The notes below the pieces were generated by a model. It was not told the DNA's origin, did not search any database, and was given only the letters and a program-made list of their open reading frames with translations. From CAYVXE01 sp964455375 (GTDB taxonomy: Bacteria > Zhuqueibacterota > Zhuqueibacteria > Oceanimicrobiales > Oceanimicrobiaceae), in assembly GCA_964455375.1 (NCBI GenBank), contig CAYVXE010000076.1:1-21469 (forward strand): a stretch of 21,469 bases of DNA, in the 5' to 3' direction. Position numbers and translations under genes: made by a program. The number at the start of each line of letters is the position of its first letter. Within the stretch, counting starts at the first letter, position 1. Positions 14,535 through 21,469 of the stretch are shown here, piece by piece.

Positions 14535-14563
14535 TGCCGACAATTCGGCAGTTACTTTCGGCA
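14535..14563. promoter_or_regulatory. Candidate activator binding sites upstream of the nap promoter
   Basis: TGCCGA-CAAT-TCGGCA (14535-14550) is a perfect 6-bp inverted repeat. TCGGCAGT occurs at 14545 and again at 14558, a direct repeat with a 13-bp period. The sites lie about 70-90 bp upstream of the candidate -24 element, the usual place for sigma54 enhancer sites. The same hexamer TCGGCA recurs at 4823-4828 by the other candidate sigma54 promoter. Confidence 0.5.
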
Positions 14564-14730
14564 GTCGACAAACAGCTATTTTAGGATTTATTACTATGTT
14601 AAAGAATGATATTGAAGGGTGAGGCAAATAGAGACGTCATCGATTTGAATGTGCCCGGGAGAAGCACAACAAATTCACCAATTCAATTCTTGGTTTACAG
14701 CAAGAAAGACAGGTAAAAGTGGCTGGTTAT

Positions 14731-16107
14731 TTAAATGAGATGATATTTCTGTAAATAGCTTTGCATGGTTGTTCTTGGAATACTTAAAAGTGTAGCAGCC
14801 CGGGTTTGATTATGATCAGCACACTCCCAGGCATGTACGACAACCTGTTTTATCACATCATTTATGATGTTATCTGATGATTGAAACTTAATTTCCACGC
14901 GGCAAACATCTTTGTCAAAATGGTTCCTGTTTTGACCCGTTAAAAAAGTAAAATCCGAATCGGTAATTTCCTGATTCTTCTTTAGCAGCATAACGCGTTC
15001 AATCGCATTCCGCAACTCTCTGACATTTCCAGGCCAGGGATAAGAAAGCAGGAATTGTTCAGCTTCATTGGAAATTTTATGAACGAATTTGCCTAACTTC
15101 TGATTGAGTGTGTGGACAAAAGTCCTTGCAAAAGGCAGAATATCTTCTTTACGATCACGCAATGCCGGAATTTTTACACTGGCCACATTTAAACGGTAAT
15201 ACAAATCACTGCGAAATTTCCGCAGTCGCATTTGCTCTTCAAGAGATACATTTGTTGCGGCCATAAACCGAACATCCACTTTTGTAGGTTCCACCGCGCC
15301 AATACTTAAAAACTCGTTCTTTTCAAGTACATGCAAAAGTTTTGACTGTAACTCCAAGGCCAAATCACCGATCTCATCCAGAAACAAGGTTCCGCCGTCC
15401 GCACGTTTAATCAAACCGATTTTCCCTTGACTTTTTGCACCGGTAAAGGCGCCGTGCTCATAACCAAACAGCTCACTCTCAATGAGCTCTCTTGGAATGG
15501 CGCCGCAATTAATGGTTACAAATGGACCCGAATGCCGTTCACTGGAGTAATGAATATATTCTGCAACAATACTTTTGCCGGTTCCTGTTTCACCTTCAAG
15601 CAAAATAGTTGCATCGGTTTTGGCAAACGCATCGACCATTTTCAACACGTCTCTCATTTTCGGGCTTTCGGTGATGATAGTTGTTTGTAAACCATTTTTT
15701 ATGCGTTCATCCCGCAGGTGCTGTACCTCTTTACGCAATTTAACATTTTCCACTGCGCGTTCCACCACGTGCAATGTTAACTGAGGGTCACCCTCTTTCT
15801 GCAAGAAATCAAAGGCACCTTTCTTAATCGCATTCACAGCCAGATCGACATTTCCGAATGCTGTGAGCATAACCACGACGGTTTCCGGAAAATGTTGCTT
15901 AATAAACTCAGTAATTTTTATACCATTTGTGTCTCCGAGTTTGTAATCGACGATGACGACATCAAATGACATTTGGCTCATTAACCGTTTTGCCTCATCC
16001 CCACTTTGTGCCGAAAAAATTCGCCAATCGTTGCGTCGCAGCAGTCGAGTCAAAGAATTGCAAACAATTTGTTCATCGTCAACAATCAGAATTGAATACG
16101 TAAGCAT
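14731..16107 (-). CDS. NtrC-family sigma54-dependent response regulator
   Basis: The 458 residues comprise a receiver domain (1-about 120; acidic Asp10/Asp11, phospho-acceptor Asp54, Lys104), a sigma54-interacting AAA+ domain (about 145-370) and a Fis-type helix-turn-helix (about 415-458). The AAA+ domain shows Walker A GETGTGKS (172-179), the GAFTGA sigma54 contact loop (219-224), Walker B GGTLFLDEIGD (238-248) and YPWPGNVREL (356-365). All catalytic motifs are intact. After Lys104 the usual Pro is replaced (KEGDP), a small departure. It follows the kinase gene by 7 bp, forming a two-component pair. It lies directly upstream of the nap operon and points at it, and a candidate -24/-12 promoter sits in the intervening region, so it is probably the activator of that operon. 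Confidence 0.94.
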   Translation of the reverse strand: MLTYSILIVDDEQIVCNSLTRLLRRNDWRIFSAQSGDEAKRLMSQMSFDVVIVDYKLGDTNGIKITEFIKQHFPETVVVMLTAFGNVDLAVNAIKKGAFDFLQKEGDPQLTLHVVERAVENVKLRKEVQHLRDERIKNGLQTTIITESPKMRDVLKMVDAFAKTDATILLEGETGTGKSIVAEYIHYSSERHSGPFVTINCGAIPRELIESELFGYEHGAFTGAKSQGKIGLIKRADGGTLFLDEIGDLALELQSKLLHVLEKNEFLSIGAVEPTKVDVRFMAATNVSLEEQMRLRKFRSDLYYRLNVASVKIPALRDRKEDILPFARTFVHTLNQKLGKFVHKISNEAEQFLLSYPWPGNVRELRNAIERVMLLKKNQEITDSDFTFLTGQNRNHFDKDVCRVEIKFQSSDNIINDVIKQVVVHAWECADHNQTRAATLLSIPRTTMQSYLQKYHLI

Positions 16108-16114
16108 ATAATTT

Positions 16115-17656
16115 CTATTGTTTTATTGGAAGTTCAATCATAAAAGTTGTTCCCTTGCCCATTTTGCTCTTAACCCGAATTTCACCTTTATGTTCCTGGA
16201 TGATGCGTTTCACAATCGTAAGGCCAAGACCGGTTCCTCCTTTTGACCGGGTATAAAAAGGATCGAAAATCCGGGAAAATTCCGATTCTTTTATTCCGAC
16301 GCCGCTATCTTGCACGTCTAACCGAATTTTATCGCCGGTTCTATAAACACGAAGCTCGACAGTACCTTGTTTCTGATGCATCGCATTTTTGGCATTCGTG
16401 AATAAATTAATTAAGACCTGTTCAATGCGGTGAATATCAATTTCAATGGCGGGTAAGTTCTTTTCTATCTCAATATTAACCAGAATATTTTCTTTGGCAA
16501 ATTGTTTTTCCATGAGTACCATACACCGATCGATCACCTCATGTACTTGATGAGTGGAAAACTCAGCTTTGTGCGGCTTTGAATAATCAAGCACTGATTG
16601 CACCGTTCGATTAATCCTGACGATTCCGTCTTCCATTTCCCGGTAAATCACTGTTTGTTCACCGTTACCGGAAAATTTTCGTTTGAGATAATCGAGGTCA
16701 TTTCGTACGGCAAATAAAGGATTACGAATTTCATGCGCGATACCTGCTGAAAGCTGGCCAAGGGCAACCATTTTTTCTGTGGCTATTTGCCGGTTTATGG
16801 AATCCCGGATAGCTCGCTGCATTTGCATGAACGCTTTGCTGAGATCACCGATTTCATCATTCCCATTTAGCGGAATTTCATTGGTATATTGCCCAAGGCT
16901 AATTTTTTCCGTCGCAGTTTCCAACTTCCGCAGGGGTTTAATAACCGTACGTTTTATGAAATAAAAAATCAAAAGTGTAATTACCGCAGAAGATAACAAA
17001 CACCCCACAATCATAAGTTGTAAATTCCTCTGTTGAGCTAACTGAACTTTTTGGGCTGGTACAATAATACTTATTCCACCGCGCACATCACCCACTTTAT
17101 ATCCTTGAACTCCATGACAGGACAAACATGCCTGTTGGGTATATAGAGGTGCAAAATATCGAAAGAAGGTTTCGCCGCTGTCTGTTTTTTCCAACTTTGT
17201 AAATTCCCCGGTTGATCCAGCAGAATTTTTACCAGTTTTCTGGCATGCCAACAGCGCTTCATGCTCGAAATCATTTGGCGCATTGTCCGGATTGATCGGT
17301 TGTAAACTCGTTAAATGAAATCGGAATCCCCCCATGTTTTCACCTAAATGAGACAGTTCCCTGGTAACAAGAGCCGGATTTCTTGCTACTAATGTATCAC
17401 CATCCATTGTGTAAACCACAGGTTTTTCCAGAAACTCGTTGATCTCCATGTCAGGTTGAAATTTCACGTACACCCCATCATAATGGGCTACCCAGGCACG
17501 AGTCACAACAATTTGTTTGTAAAAAGACCGTGCTGACTCAGAGAGGTTATCTAACAATAAATTGTTATACCGGCGTCCAATAAAATAAAACACAGCGCCA
17601 TTCACTATCGTTATTACAACGACCACACCAATCATAATTTTTGTTGTTAAACGCAT
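16115..17656 (-). CDS. Sensor histidine kinase with periplasmic c-heme domain (DUF3365/Tll0287-like)
   Basis: The 513-residue kinase has two membrane helices (about 9-28 and 212-234) flanking a periplasmic domain of about 180 residues that contains one c-heme motif, CLSCH (177-181), in LYTQQACLSCHG. This layout matches the Tll0287-like/DUF3365 heme-sensor domain. HAMP (about 235-290) and HisKA with phospho-acceptor His308 (AGIAHEIRNPL) follow. The ATPase domain has the N box (around 417-424), DSGVGI (450-455) and GTGLGL (474-479). All kinase motifs are complete. A covalent heme in the periplasm suggests sensing of redox state or of a heme ligand such as nitric oxide; the true signal is unknown. 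No clear ribosome-binding site precedes the ATG. It is cotranscribed with the sigma54 activator. Confidence 0.92.
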   Translation of the reverse strand: MRLTTKIMIGVVVVITIVNGAVFYFIGRRYNNLLLDNLSESARSFYKQIVVTRAWVAHYDGVYVKFQPDMEINEFLEKPVVYTMDGDTLVARNPALVTRELSHLGENMGGFRFHLTSLQPINPDNAPNDFEHEALLACQKTGKNSAGSTGEFTKLEKTDSGETFFRYFAPLYTQQACLSCHGVQGYKVGDVRGGISIIVPAQKVQLAQQRNLQLMIVGCLLSSAVITLLIFYFIKRTVIKPLRKLETATEKISLGQYTNEIPLNGNDEIGDLSKAFMQMQRAIRDSINRQIATEKMVALGQLSAGIAHEIRNPLFAVRNDLDYLKRKFSGNGEQTVIYREMEDGIVRINRTVQSVLDYSKPHKAEFSTHQVHEVIDRCMVLMEKQFAKENILVNIEIEKNLPAIEIDIHRIEQVLINLFTNAKNAMHQKQGTVELRVYRTGDKIRLDVQDSGVGIKESEFSRIFDPFYTRSKGGTGLGLTIVKRIIQEHKGEIRVKSKMGKGTTFMIELPIKQ

Positions 17657-17979
17657 ATTATTTTTTCTGTTTCATCCAAAATTTAATGGAAATAAAATAT
17701 AAGAAAAAAAGTTGCTAAAAAAAAGATGAAAAGGTAATCTGTCTATTATGGAGAGGAATGCTAAGAAAATCATGGTTCGACTCCCAGCCTGTGCAAGCAC
17801 TTCTTCAAACACACAGACGGTCACCGATGAAAACCCAAAAGGCGGTGACAGATAATTTACGTCTGGCAAAGAACGCAAGGACTTTATACTCGTTAATAAA
17901 AAATGAACGAAGGCTTCAAGCATTTAACTTTTATGCTCAATCGCTATGTTCATTCAAAGTTGAAATTTCAAGGCAAGTG

Positions 17980-18005
17980 TGTTCCAAAATAGAAATTTTG
18001 GAACA
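17980..18005. repeat. Palindrome (11-bp arms)
   Basis: TGTTCCAAAAT (17980-17990) and ATTTTGGAACA (17995-18005) form a perfect 11-bp stem around AGAA. No gene ends next to it and no long T-run follows, so it is more likely a dispersed intergenic repeat than a terminator. Confidence 0.7.
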
Positions 18006-18024
18006 AGAAACAAAACTGTCACCA

Positions 18025-18060
18025 TGTCATTCCGATCCGGCAGTTGCCGGAGAGGAATCT
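18025..18060. repeat. REP-like dispersed palindromic element
   Basis: ATTCC (18029-18033), TCCGGCA (18036-18042), TGCCGGA (18045-18051) and GGAAT (18054-18058) form a nested hairpin with a GT loop and two GA bulges. Text of this kind (TCATTCCGAT...GGAGAGGAATCT), whose translation gives HSDPAVAGEES, is familiar to me as a recurring intergenic element in several bacterial phyla; copy number in this genome cannot be seen here. Confidence 0.65.
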
Positions 18061-18453
18061 GTGGGGAAATAAATCTCTCCCCAAAAACAAACGCTCCCCC
18101 CAAAAAAATCCGCACCTCTATCGCACCCTTATTGCCATATTGCCTTATTCTCACATTCCCGTATATCCTTTGCTGAGGCCAATTCGTAATTAAAGATTCG
18201 TAATTCGAAAATTGCAGAGCGAGCAAACAGATTTCACGGGCAAAAAAAAAATTCACAGATTGTACCTCCCGAAGCCGTAATTGTCTTTCGGTATTCCTCG
18301 TTCTGAAATCGATTTCTGCAAGCAGGCCTTTCGACTCCGCCCTGCTACGCTCAATGTTACAAAATAAAAATGAATCTGGCTAAAGTTGACGCAAAAACGC
18401 GGCTGCCGGGAAGGAACGTACCATCAAAGGGAACGGTTTCGGTCGGGCGGTAA

Positions 18454-20358
18454 TTATTTTGAACTTAAAAATTGTGCGGAAAGATTCATAAAATCGTGTT
18501 CTGTAACAATCCCCACCAATCGCTCTTCCAAAACAACAGGCAAACAGGAAACACCGTTGTTTTTCATTTTGGCAATAGCATCTAACGTAGCGGTATCGGG
18601 GGTCACGGTAGGAATTTTCTTTTGCATAATGGTGCCAACAGAAACCAGCGAAAAATCCTTTTTCTTGCCATGGTTCTGAACCAGTTCAACCAATGATCTG
18701 TAATTTACTAACCCCACAAGACGATTCTTATTGTCTTCAACCGGAATATGCCGAATGTGCCGCCACCTCATGACACTAAGCACCAGTTCAACCGTATCTT
18801 CTTCACGCACGGTGAACAGGTCAGTGGTCATAAATTGCTCAACTTTTAAGAAGTGTTTTATAATATCTGTTTTACGTTCCGGTACGGCGTAGGTCCATTC
18901 ATGAACAGGTTTGCCCCGTTTCTCTTCCTTTAAAGCGGCTCTCGCAAGCGAGAATAAACACTTATCATCACAATCATTTTTCTTAAGTCCATTGAAGGAA
19001 CGTAACAGCCATTCTGAGCCCGTTTGTCCGGTGGCAGCCCTTTTCTCTATTATTGAGAGATAACGGTCGATATCATTTTTGTCGATCCCAACTTCCTGTA
19101 AACCTTCTCTTGCCAGAGGGACAAGCTGCTTCCTGATAAGTTTATGAGCCGGTATAGTTTTGTTCTTAATCCAGGTAAACTGCGCTTTCAACCCTCTTCT
19201 TGCGGCAGCATAGAAATTTGCTTTAATTTCAGCAAATTCAAAAACCTCCGTAATATCTTTAAAAACAGATGTCATTCCCTGAATCAGACCAAGCCAGAAA
19301 GCTGCGTTTGCGACTTCATCAACCGGTGTGGGGCCTGAGGGGAAAAGCCGGTTTTCCAAGCGCAAATGTGCCGTGCCGTCTTTAACCCCATAACAAGGCC
19401 GGTTCCAGCGGTAGACCGTTCCATTGTGAATTTGTAACGCTTTCAACTCAGGTATTTTCCCAGTCTGCAAAACCTCGAGTGAATTTTCCTCAATATTCTG
19501 TGCAAAAAGGACTCTGAAGCGAGCGATGTCCTCTTTGAAAATTTCAAGAACAGACTCCCATATCCAACCATGCCCGAAACTGACTCTTGCGGGATTGTGG
19601 CGGATATCCCGTGGACCCCCTCTTGTATCCGTTGACTGCTGAAAAACTCCTATCCGCGTTTCATTCCAAAGCCGTTTGCCAAACAACAATGGAGAATTCA
19701 CGGAGACTGCCAGGACCGGTGCGGCAAGAACCTGGGCAATGTTGTAAACATGAGCAAAATTTTCCGGATCAACCTGGTAATGTACCTGGAAACTGGTATT
19801 GCAGGCTTCCAGCATCACAGAGTCATGTTTCACATATAATTCATCTATTCCCCTGAGAAATAAATCATAAAAATCACCGCGCAACCGATTCATCGCCTCA
19901 TTGAGTGCAAAATAGCGAGGTCTTGGCGTCATATTTTCCAATCCCAAGTCCCGCTTACGAAGCGTTGGCAAAATTCCGGTCAACATCACATCAGCATTGT
20001 ATTTTCGGGCTACCGCACGTATTTTATTTAAATATTTTTTGATCTTTTTTTCCAAATCAGACAAACATTTACCGGTAAACATCACCGGATCTAAATTAAA
20101 TTCCAGATTAAAACTACCTAACTCCGTTGTAAAATGAGCATCCCCTAATTCCTTCAGAACCTCCAAAGAGTTGGGGTACGGCCTTGTCGACCGGTCAATG
20201 AGAAACAACTCCTGCTCTGCACCCATTCGACTCACACCAGACTCGATGAGCCCCTTATCCAGCATGATTTCAAGTGCTTGTATGTCGTTTAATAAACTCT
20301 TCTCAAACAAACGAATTTGTTTAGCATCTTCAATTTTGTTTACGCTCTGCCGCCCCAT
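18454..20358 (-). CDS. GCS2-type glutamate-cysteine-ligase-like protein with C-terminal CBS pair
   Basis: The 634-residue protein has an N-terminal domain (about 20-480) with the carboxylate-amine ligase signature GAEQELFLID (46-55), the segment ELGSFNLEFNLDP (about 80-92), HYQVDPENFAHVYN and HLRLENRLFPSGPTP. Together these match the GCS2/YbdK/EgtA group. Two CBS domains follow, at about 509-558 and 577-634 (FMTTDLFTVREEDTVELVL..., IMQKKIPTVTPDTATLDAI...). The ligase group joins glutamate to an amino-group substrate using ATP; the substrate here is unknown. CBS pairs usually bind adenine nucleotides, so activity may respond to energy charge. The ATG follows GGGGT, an acceptable ribosome-binding site. 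It stands alone between two gene-free regions and shows no link to the respiratory genes. Confidence 0.88.
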   Translation of the reverse strand: MGRQSVNKIEDAKQIRLFEKSLLNDIQALEIMLDKGLIESGVSRMGAEQELFLIDRSTRPYPNSLEVLKELGDAHFTTELGSFNLEFNLDPVMFTGKCLSDLEKKIKKYLNKIRAVARKYNADVMLTGILPTLRKRDLGLENMTPRPRYFALNEAMNRLRGDFYDLFLRGIDELYVKHDSVMLEACNTSFQVHYQVDPENFAHVYNIAQVLAAPVLAVSVNSPLLFGKRLWNETRIGVFQQSTDTRGGPRDIRHNPARVSFGHGWIWESVLEIFKEDIARFRVLFAQNIEENSLEVLQTGKIPELKALQIHNGTVYRWNRPCYGVKDGTAHLRLENRLFPSGPTPVDEVANAAFWLGLIQGMTSVFKDITEVFEFAEIKANFYAAARRGLKAQFTWIKNKTIPAHKLIRKQLVPLAREGLQEVGIDKNDIDRYLSIIEKRAATGQTGSEWLLRSFNGLKKNDCDDKCLFSLARAALKEEKRGKPVHEWTYAVPERKTDIIKHFLKVEQFMTTDLFTVREEDTVELVLSVMRWRHIRHIPVEDNKNRLVGLVNYRSLVELVQNHGKKKDFSLVSVGTIMQKKIPTVTPDTATLDAIAKMKNNGVSCLPVVLEERLVGIVTEHDFMNLSAQFLSSK

Positions 20359-20822
20359 AAATACCCCATAGAAAAATCATGGAATCATTGAAACACATCA
20401 TTCCATAAAGCATCAACAAAAAAATTAATTACGTGAGTCTGAAAAAATTACAGCGCGTATTGTATTCGGTCTAAAAGTGGAAGTGAACATATAAACTCAA
20501 CCGGTTGAGACGGCTCCTGTTTCGTTTATCGTATTCTATCCGTAGGAAAAACCAGTGTGTTTTCTGGAACAAAAAAGATTCATCCTCAAAAACAATGCAA
20601 AATACGCAATTTATGTGTAACAATCAATCATTTTTTGAGTTTCTGCATTCATTCACATCGTCAATTTACAATTAGTGTTCAGGTTAGTTTTTATTCTGAA
20701 TTTCCTCTTCTGTAAAGATAAAAACAAAAAGGGGTTAAAAAAAAACGCATTCGCTTCCTGCAAAATATTAGAAAATATCTTCTAACACAACCTTGTCGAT
20801 GCAATCAAAGGCAGCACTTCTT
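20359..20822. other. Intergenic region with a perfect 14-bp palindrome
   Basis: These 464 bp hold no credible gene. The clearest signals are CTCAACCGGTTGAG (20496-20509), a perfect palindrome about 140 bp upstream of the GCS2-CBS start, and TTAGAA/TTCTAA (20768-20785), a short inverted repeat about 40 bp after the PEBP stop. The latter is followed on the minus strand, some 20 bp on, by a run of nine T near 20738-20746. It may be a weak terminator for the PEBP gene. Confidence 0.5.
20496..20509. promoter_or_regulatory. Possible operator palindrome
   Basis: CTCAACCGGTTGAG is a perfect 7+7 inverted repeat without spacer, in the region upstream of the GCS2-CBS gene. A regulator dimer could bind it, but no regulator gene is adjacent and no promoter can be fixed around it. 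Confidence 0.35.
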
Positions 20823-21374
20823 TTAGCGCTTGTACGTCCCCATCAACTCGCCGTGTGCCAGAATATGTCCCTGCATAGCGTTTAATAACTGTTCTTTAGT
20901 TGCACCGCCTTCAAGAGCTAATTCTAAATCCAAGGCATAGATTTTAAAAAAATACCTATGAACTCCGGATGGTGGACAGGGACCGCCATACCCGACTTTA
21001 CCGAAATCGTTTTTTCCCTGTTTTGCACCATTTTCCAGCATCGTTTGCGGCGGTATATTTTCCGGTAAATCTTTCGTTTCGGGTGGCAAATTAAATAGCA
21101 CCCAATGTACCCAGGTGCCCATTGGCGCATCCGGATCGTCGCAAATAAGAGCGAAACCCTTGACTGCAACCGGGATGCCCGTCCAGGACAACGGTGGTGA
21201 GACATCCTCACCGTCACACGTACATTTCTTCGGGATCATCCCGCCATTTGCAAAGGCAGCGCTCTTTAGTTTGATCGTCATCACATTATTTCCGTTTAGT
21301 ACAAATTGATCATACCCCACAAGACTAAAAAAACAAAGAATGGATAATACGAATGACTTTTTTTTGAAAAACAT
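20823..21374 (-). CDS. YbhB/YbcL-family PEBP-like protein, probably exported
   Basis: The 183-residue protein has a hydrophobic N-terminus (KKKSFVLSILCFFSLVG), then the phosphatidylethanolamine-binding-protein fold. Recognisable motifs are CTCDGEDVSPPLSW, ICDDPDAPMGTWVHWVLFNLP with the conserved DPDAP, and GVHRYFFKIYALD. The length is usual for the bacterial family plus a signal sequence. An internal ATG at 21281 (MTIKLKSAAF) would give a cytosolic form without the signal; the ATG at 21374 is kept because the hydrophobic stretch is typical of export, although its ribosome-binding site is weak. The bacterial family has no settled biochemical role. It has no evident link to its neighbours. Confidence 0.9.
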   Translation of the reverse strand: MFFKKKSFVLSILCFFSLVGYDQFVLNGNNVMTIKLKSAAFANGGMIPKKCTCDGEDVSPPLSWTGIPVAVKGFALICDDPDAPMGTWVHWVLFNLPPETKDLPENIPPQTMLENGAKQGKNDFGKVGYGGPCPPSGVHRYFFKIYALDLELALEGGATKEQLLNAMQGHILAHGELMGTYKR

Positions 21375-21469
21375 TTTATAAAAATTTCATGAGTGTCCGG
21401 TTAAGCGATAGATGGTTTTAGGTAAAGTCGTTAAAAAACAATAGTCAAACTTCTCGTTGTGAAAGCCTG
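21375..21469. other. Edge sequence without a recognised feature
   Basis: These last 95 bases precede the PEBP gene and probably contain its promoter, but no convincing -35/-10 pair or ribosome-binding site stands out. Confidence 0.4.

Larger units (their letters stand above)
14386..14730. other. Control region of the nap-HAO operon
   Basis: This 345 bp region without genes holds, from the porin start upward, a candidate -24/-12 promoter (14456-14471) and, about 70 bp further upstream, a palindrome with an extra half-site (14535-14563). Around 14650-14668 TGTGC and GCACA flank a 9-base loop, but no T-run follows, so I do not call a terminator for the regulator gene ending at 14731. I see no credible small gene. 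Confidence 0.7.
17657..18453. other. Gene-free region composed of dispersed-repeat debris
   Basis: Nearly 800 bp without a credible gene. It contains two clear palindromes (17980-18005 and 18029-18058), a G4/C4 inverted repeat (TGGGGA at 18062 with TCCCCA near 18077), AT-rich motif debris of the AATTCGTAATT type (18181-18215), and a fragment with TTTCGACTCCGC (18328-18339), a text often seen in dispersed intergenic repeats. Homopolymer runs (nine A near 18242) are common. Short open frames here translate repeat text such as HSDPAVAGEES and are not genes. Confidence 0.75.

Noticed and set aside
14282..14584. 100-codon plus-strand frame over the nap control region
   Set aside because: It is antisense to the porin signal peptide and covers the promoter and palindrome; composition is not gene-like.
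17768..17795. tRNA T-arm-like text (GGTTCGACTCCC)
   Set aside because: The T-stem does not pair over five bases and no acceptor, D or anticodon arm can be built around it.
17758..18072. 104-codon plus-strand frame ending in HSDPAVAGEESVGK
   Set aside because: The end translates a dispersed palindromic repeat; the rest has no recognisable content and crosses another palindrome.

Overview
The window is about 21.5 kb of moderately AT-rich DNA, and every gene I can support lies on the minus strand. It reads as an accessory respiratory region of a Gram-negative, menaquinone-using anaerobe: Tat signals, a C-terminal-Phe outer-membrane barrel, and at least 43 visible c-type heme motifs (CxxCH). The gene mix and the dispersed intergenic palindromes suggest the FCB group, perhaps a Calditrichota/Ignavibacteriota-like lineage. 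That placement is inference; no marker gene is present.

In the direction of transcription (high to low coordinates) the layout is as follows. (1) 21374-20823 is a PEBP/YbhB-family protein. (2) 20358-18454 is a glutamate-cysteine-ligase-like (GCS2) domain fused to a CBS pair. (3) 18453-17657 is a gene-free stretch made of palindromic repeats and repeat debris. (4) 17656-14731 is a two-component system: a sensor kinase whose periplasmic domain carries one c-heme motif, and a sigma54-dependent NtrC-type activator. (5) 14730-14386 is a control region with a candidate -24/-12 promoter and an upstream palindrome. (6) 14385-5063 is a long operon: outer-membrane barrel, tetraheme NapM-like cytochrome, NapA, NapD, NapG, NapH, Rieske protein, fused cytochrome b, and an octaheme protein of the hydroxylamine oxidoreductase (HAO) family. 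It ends at a strong bidirectional terminator. (7) 4738 to beyond base 1 is a second operon with its own candidate sigma54 promoter: a membrane-anchored ferredoxin/FAD/NAD(P) oxidoreductase, a membrane b-type cytochrome, a 20-heme cytochrome built from about 80-residue three-heme modules, and a related cytochrome (10 hemes visible) cut by the window edge.

The simplest reading is a complete nitrate-to-ammonium respiratory chain. NapA would reduce nitrate to nitrite with NapM/NapGH as redox partners. A menaquinol-oxidising Rieske/cytochrome b pair with no cytochrome c1 would pass electrons to the membrane-anchored octaheme HAO-like enzyme, acting reductively on nitrite or hydroxylamine. No NapB, NapC, NrfA or NrfH is visible. 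The heme-sensing kinase and sigma54 activator probably control operon 6, and the second candidate -24/-12 element suggests they also control operon 7. Coupling of a Nap system to a Rieske/b-octaheme module, together with a 30-or-more-heme conduit under the same sigma factor, is the most interesting system here.
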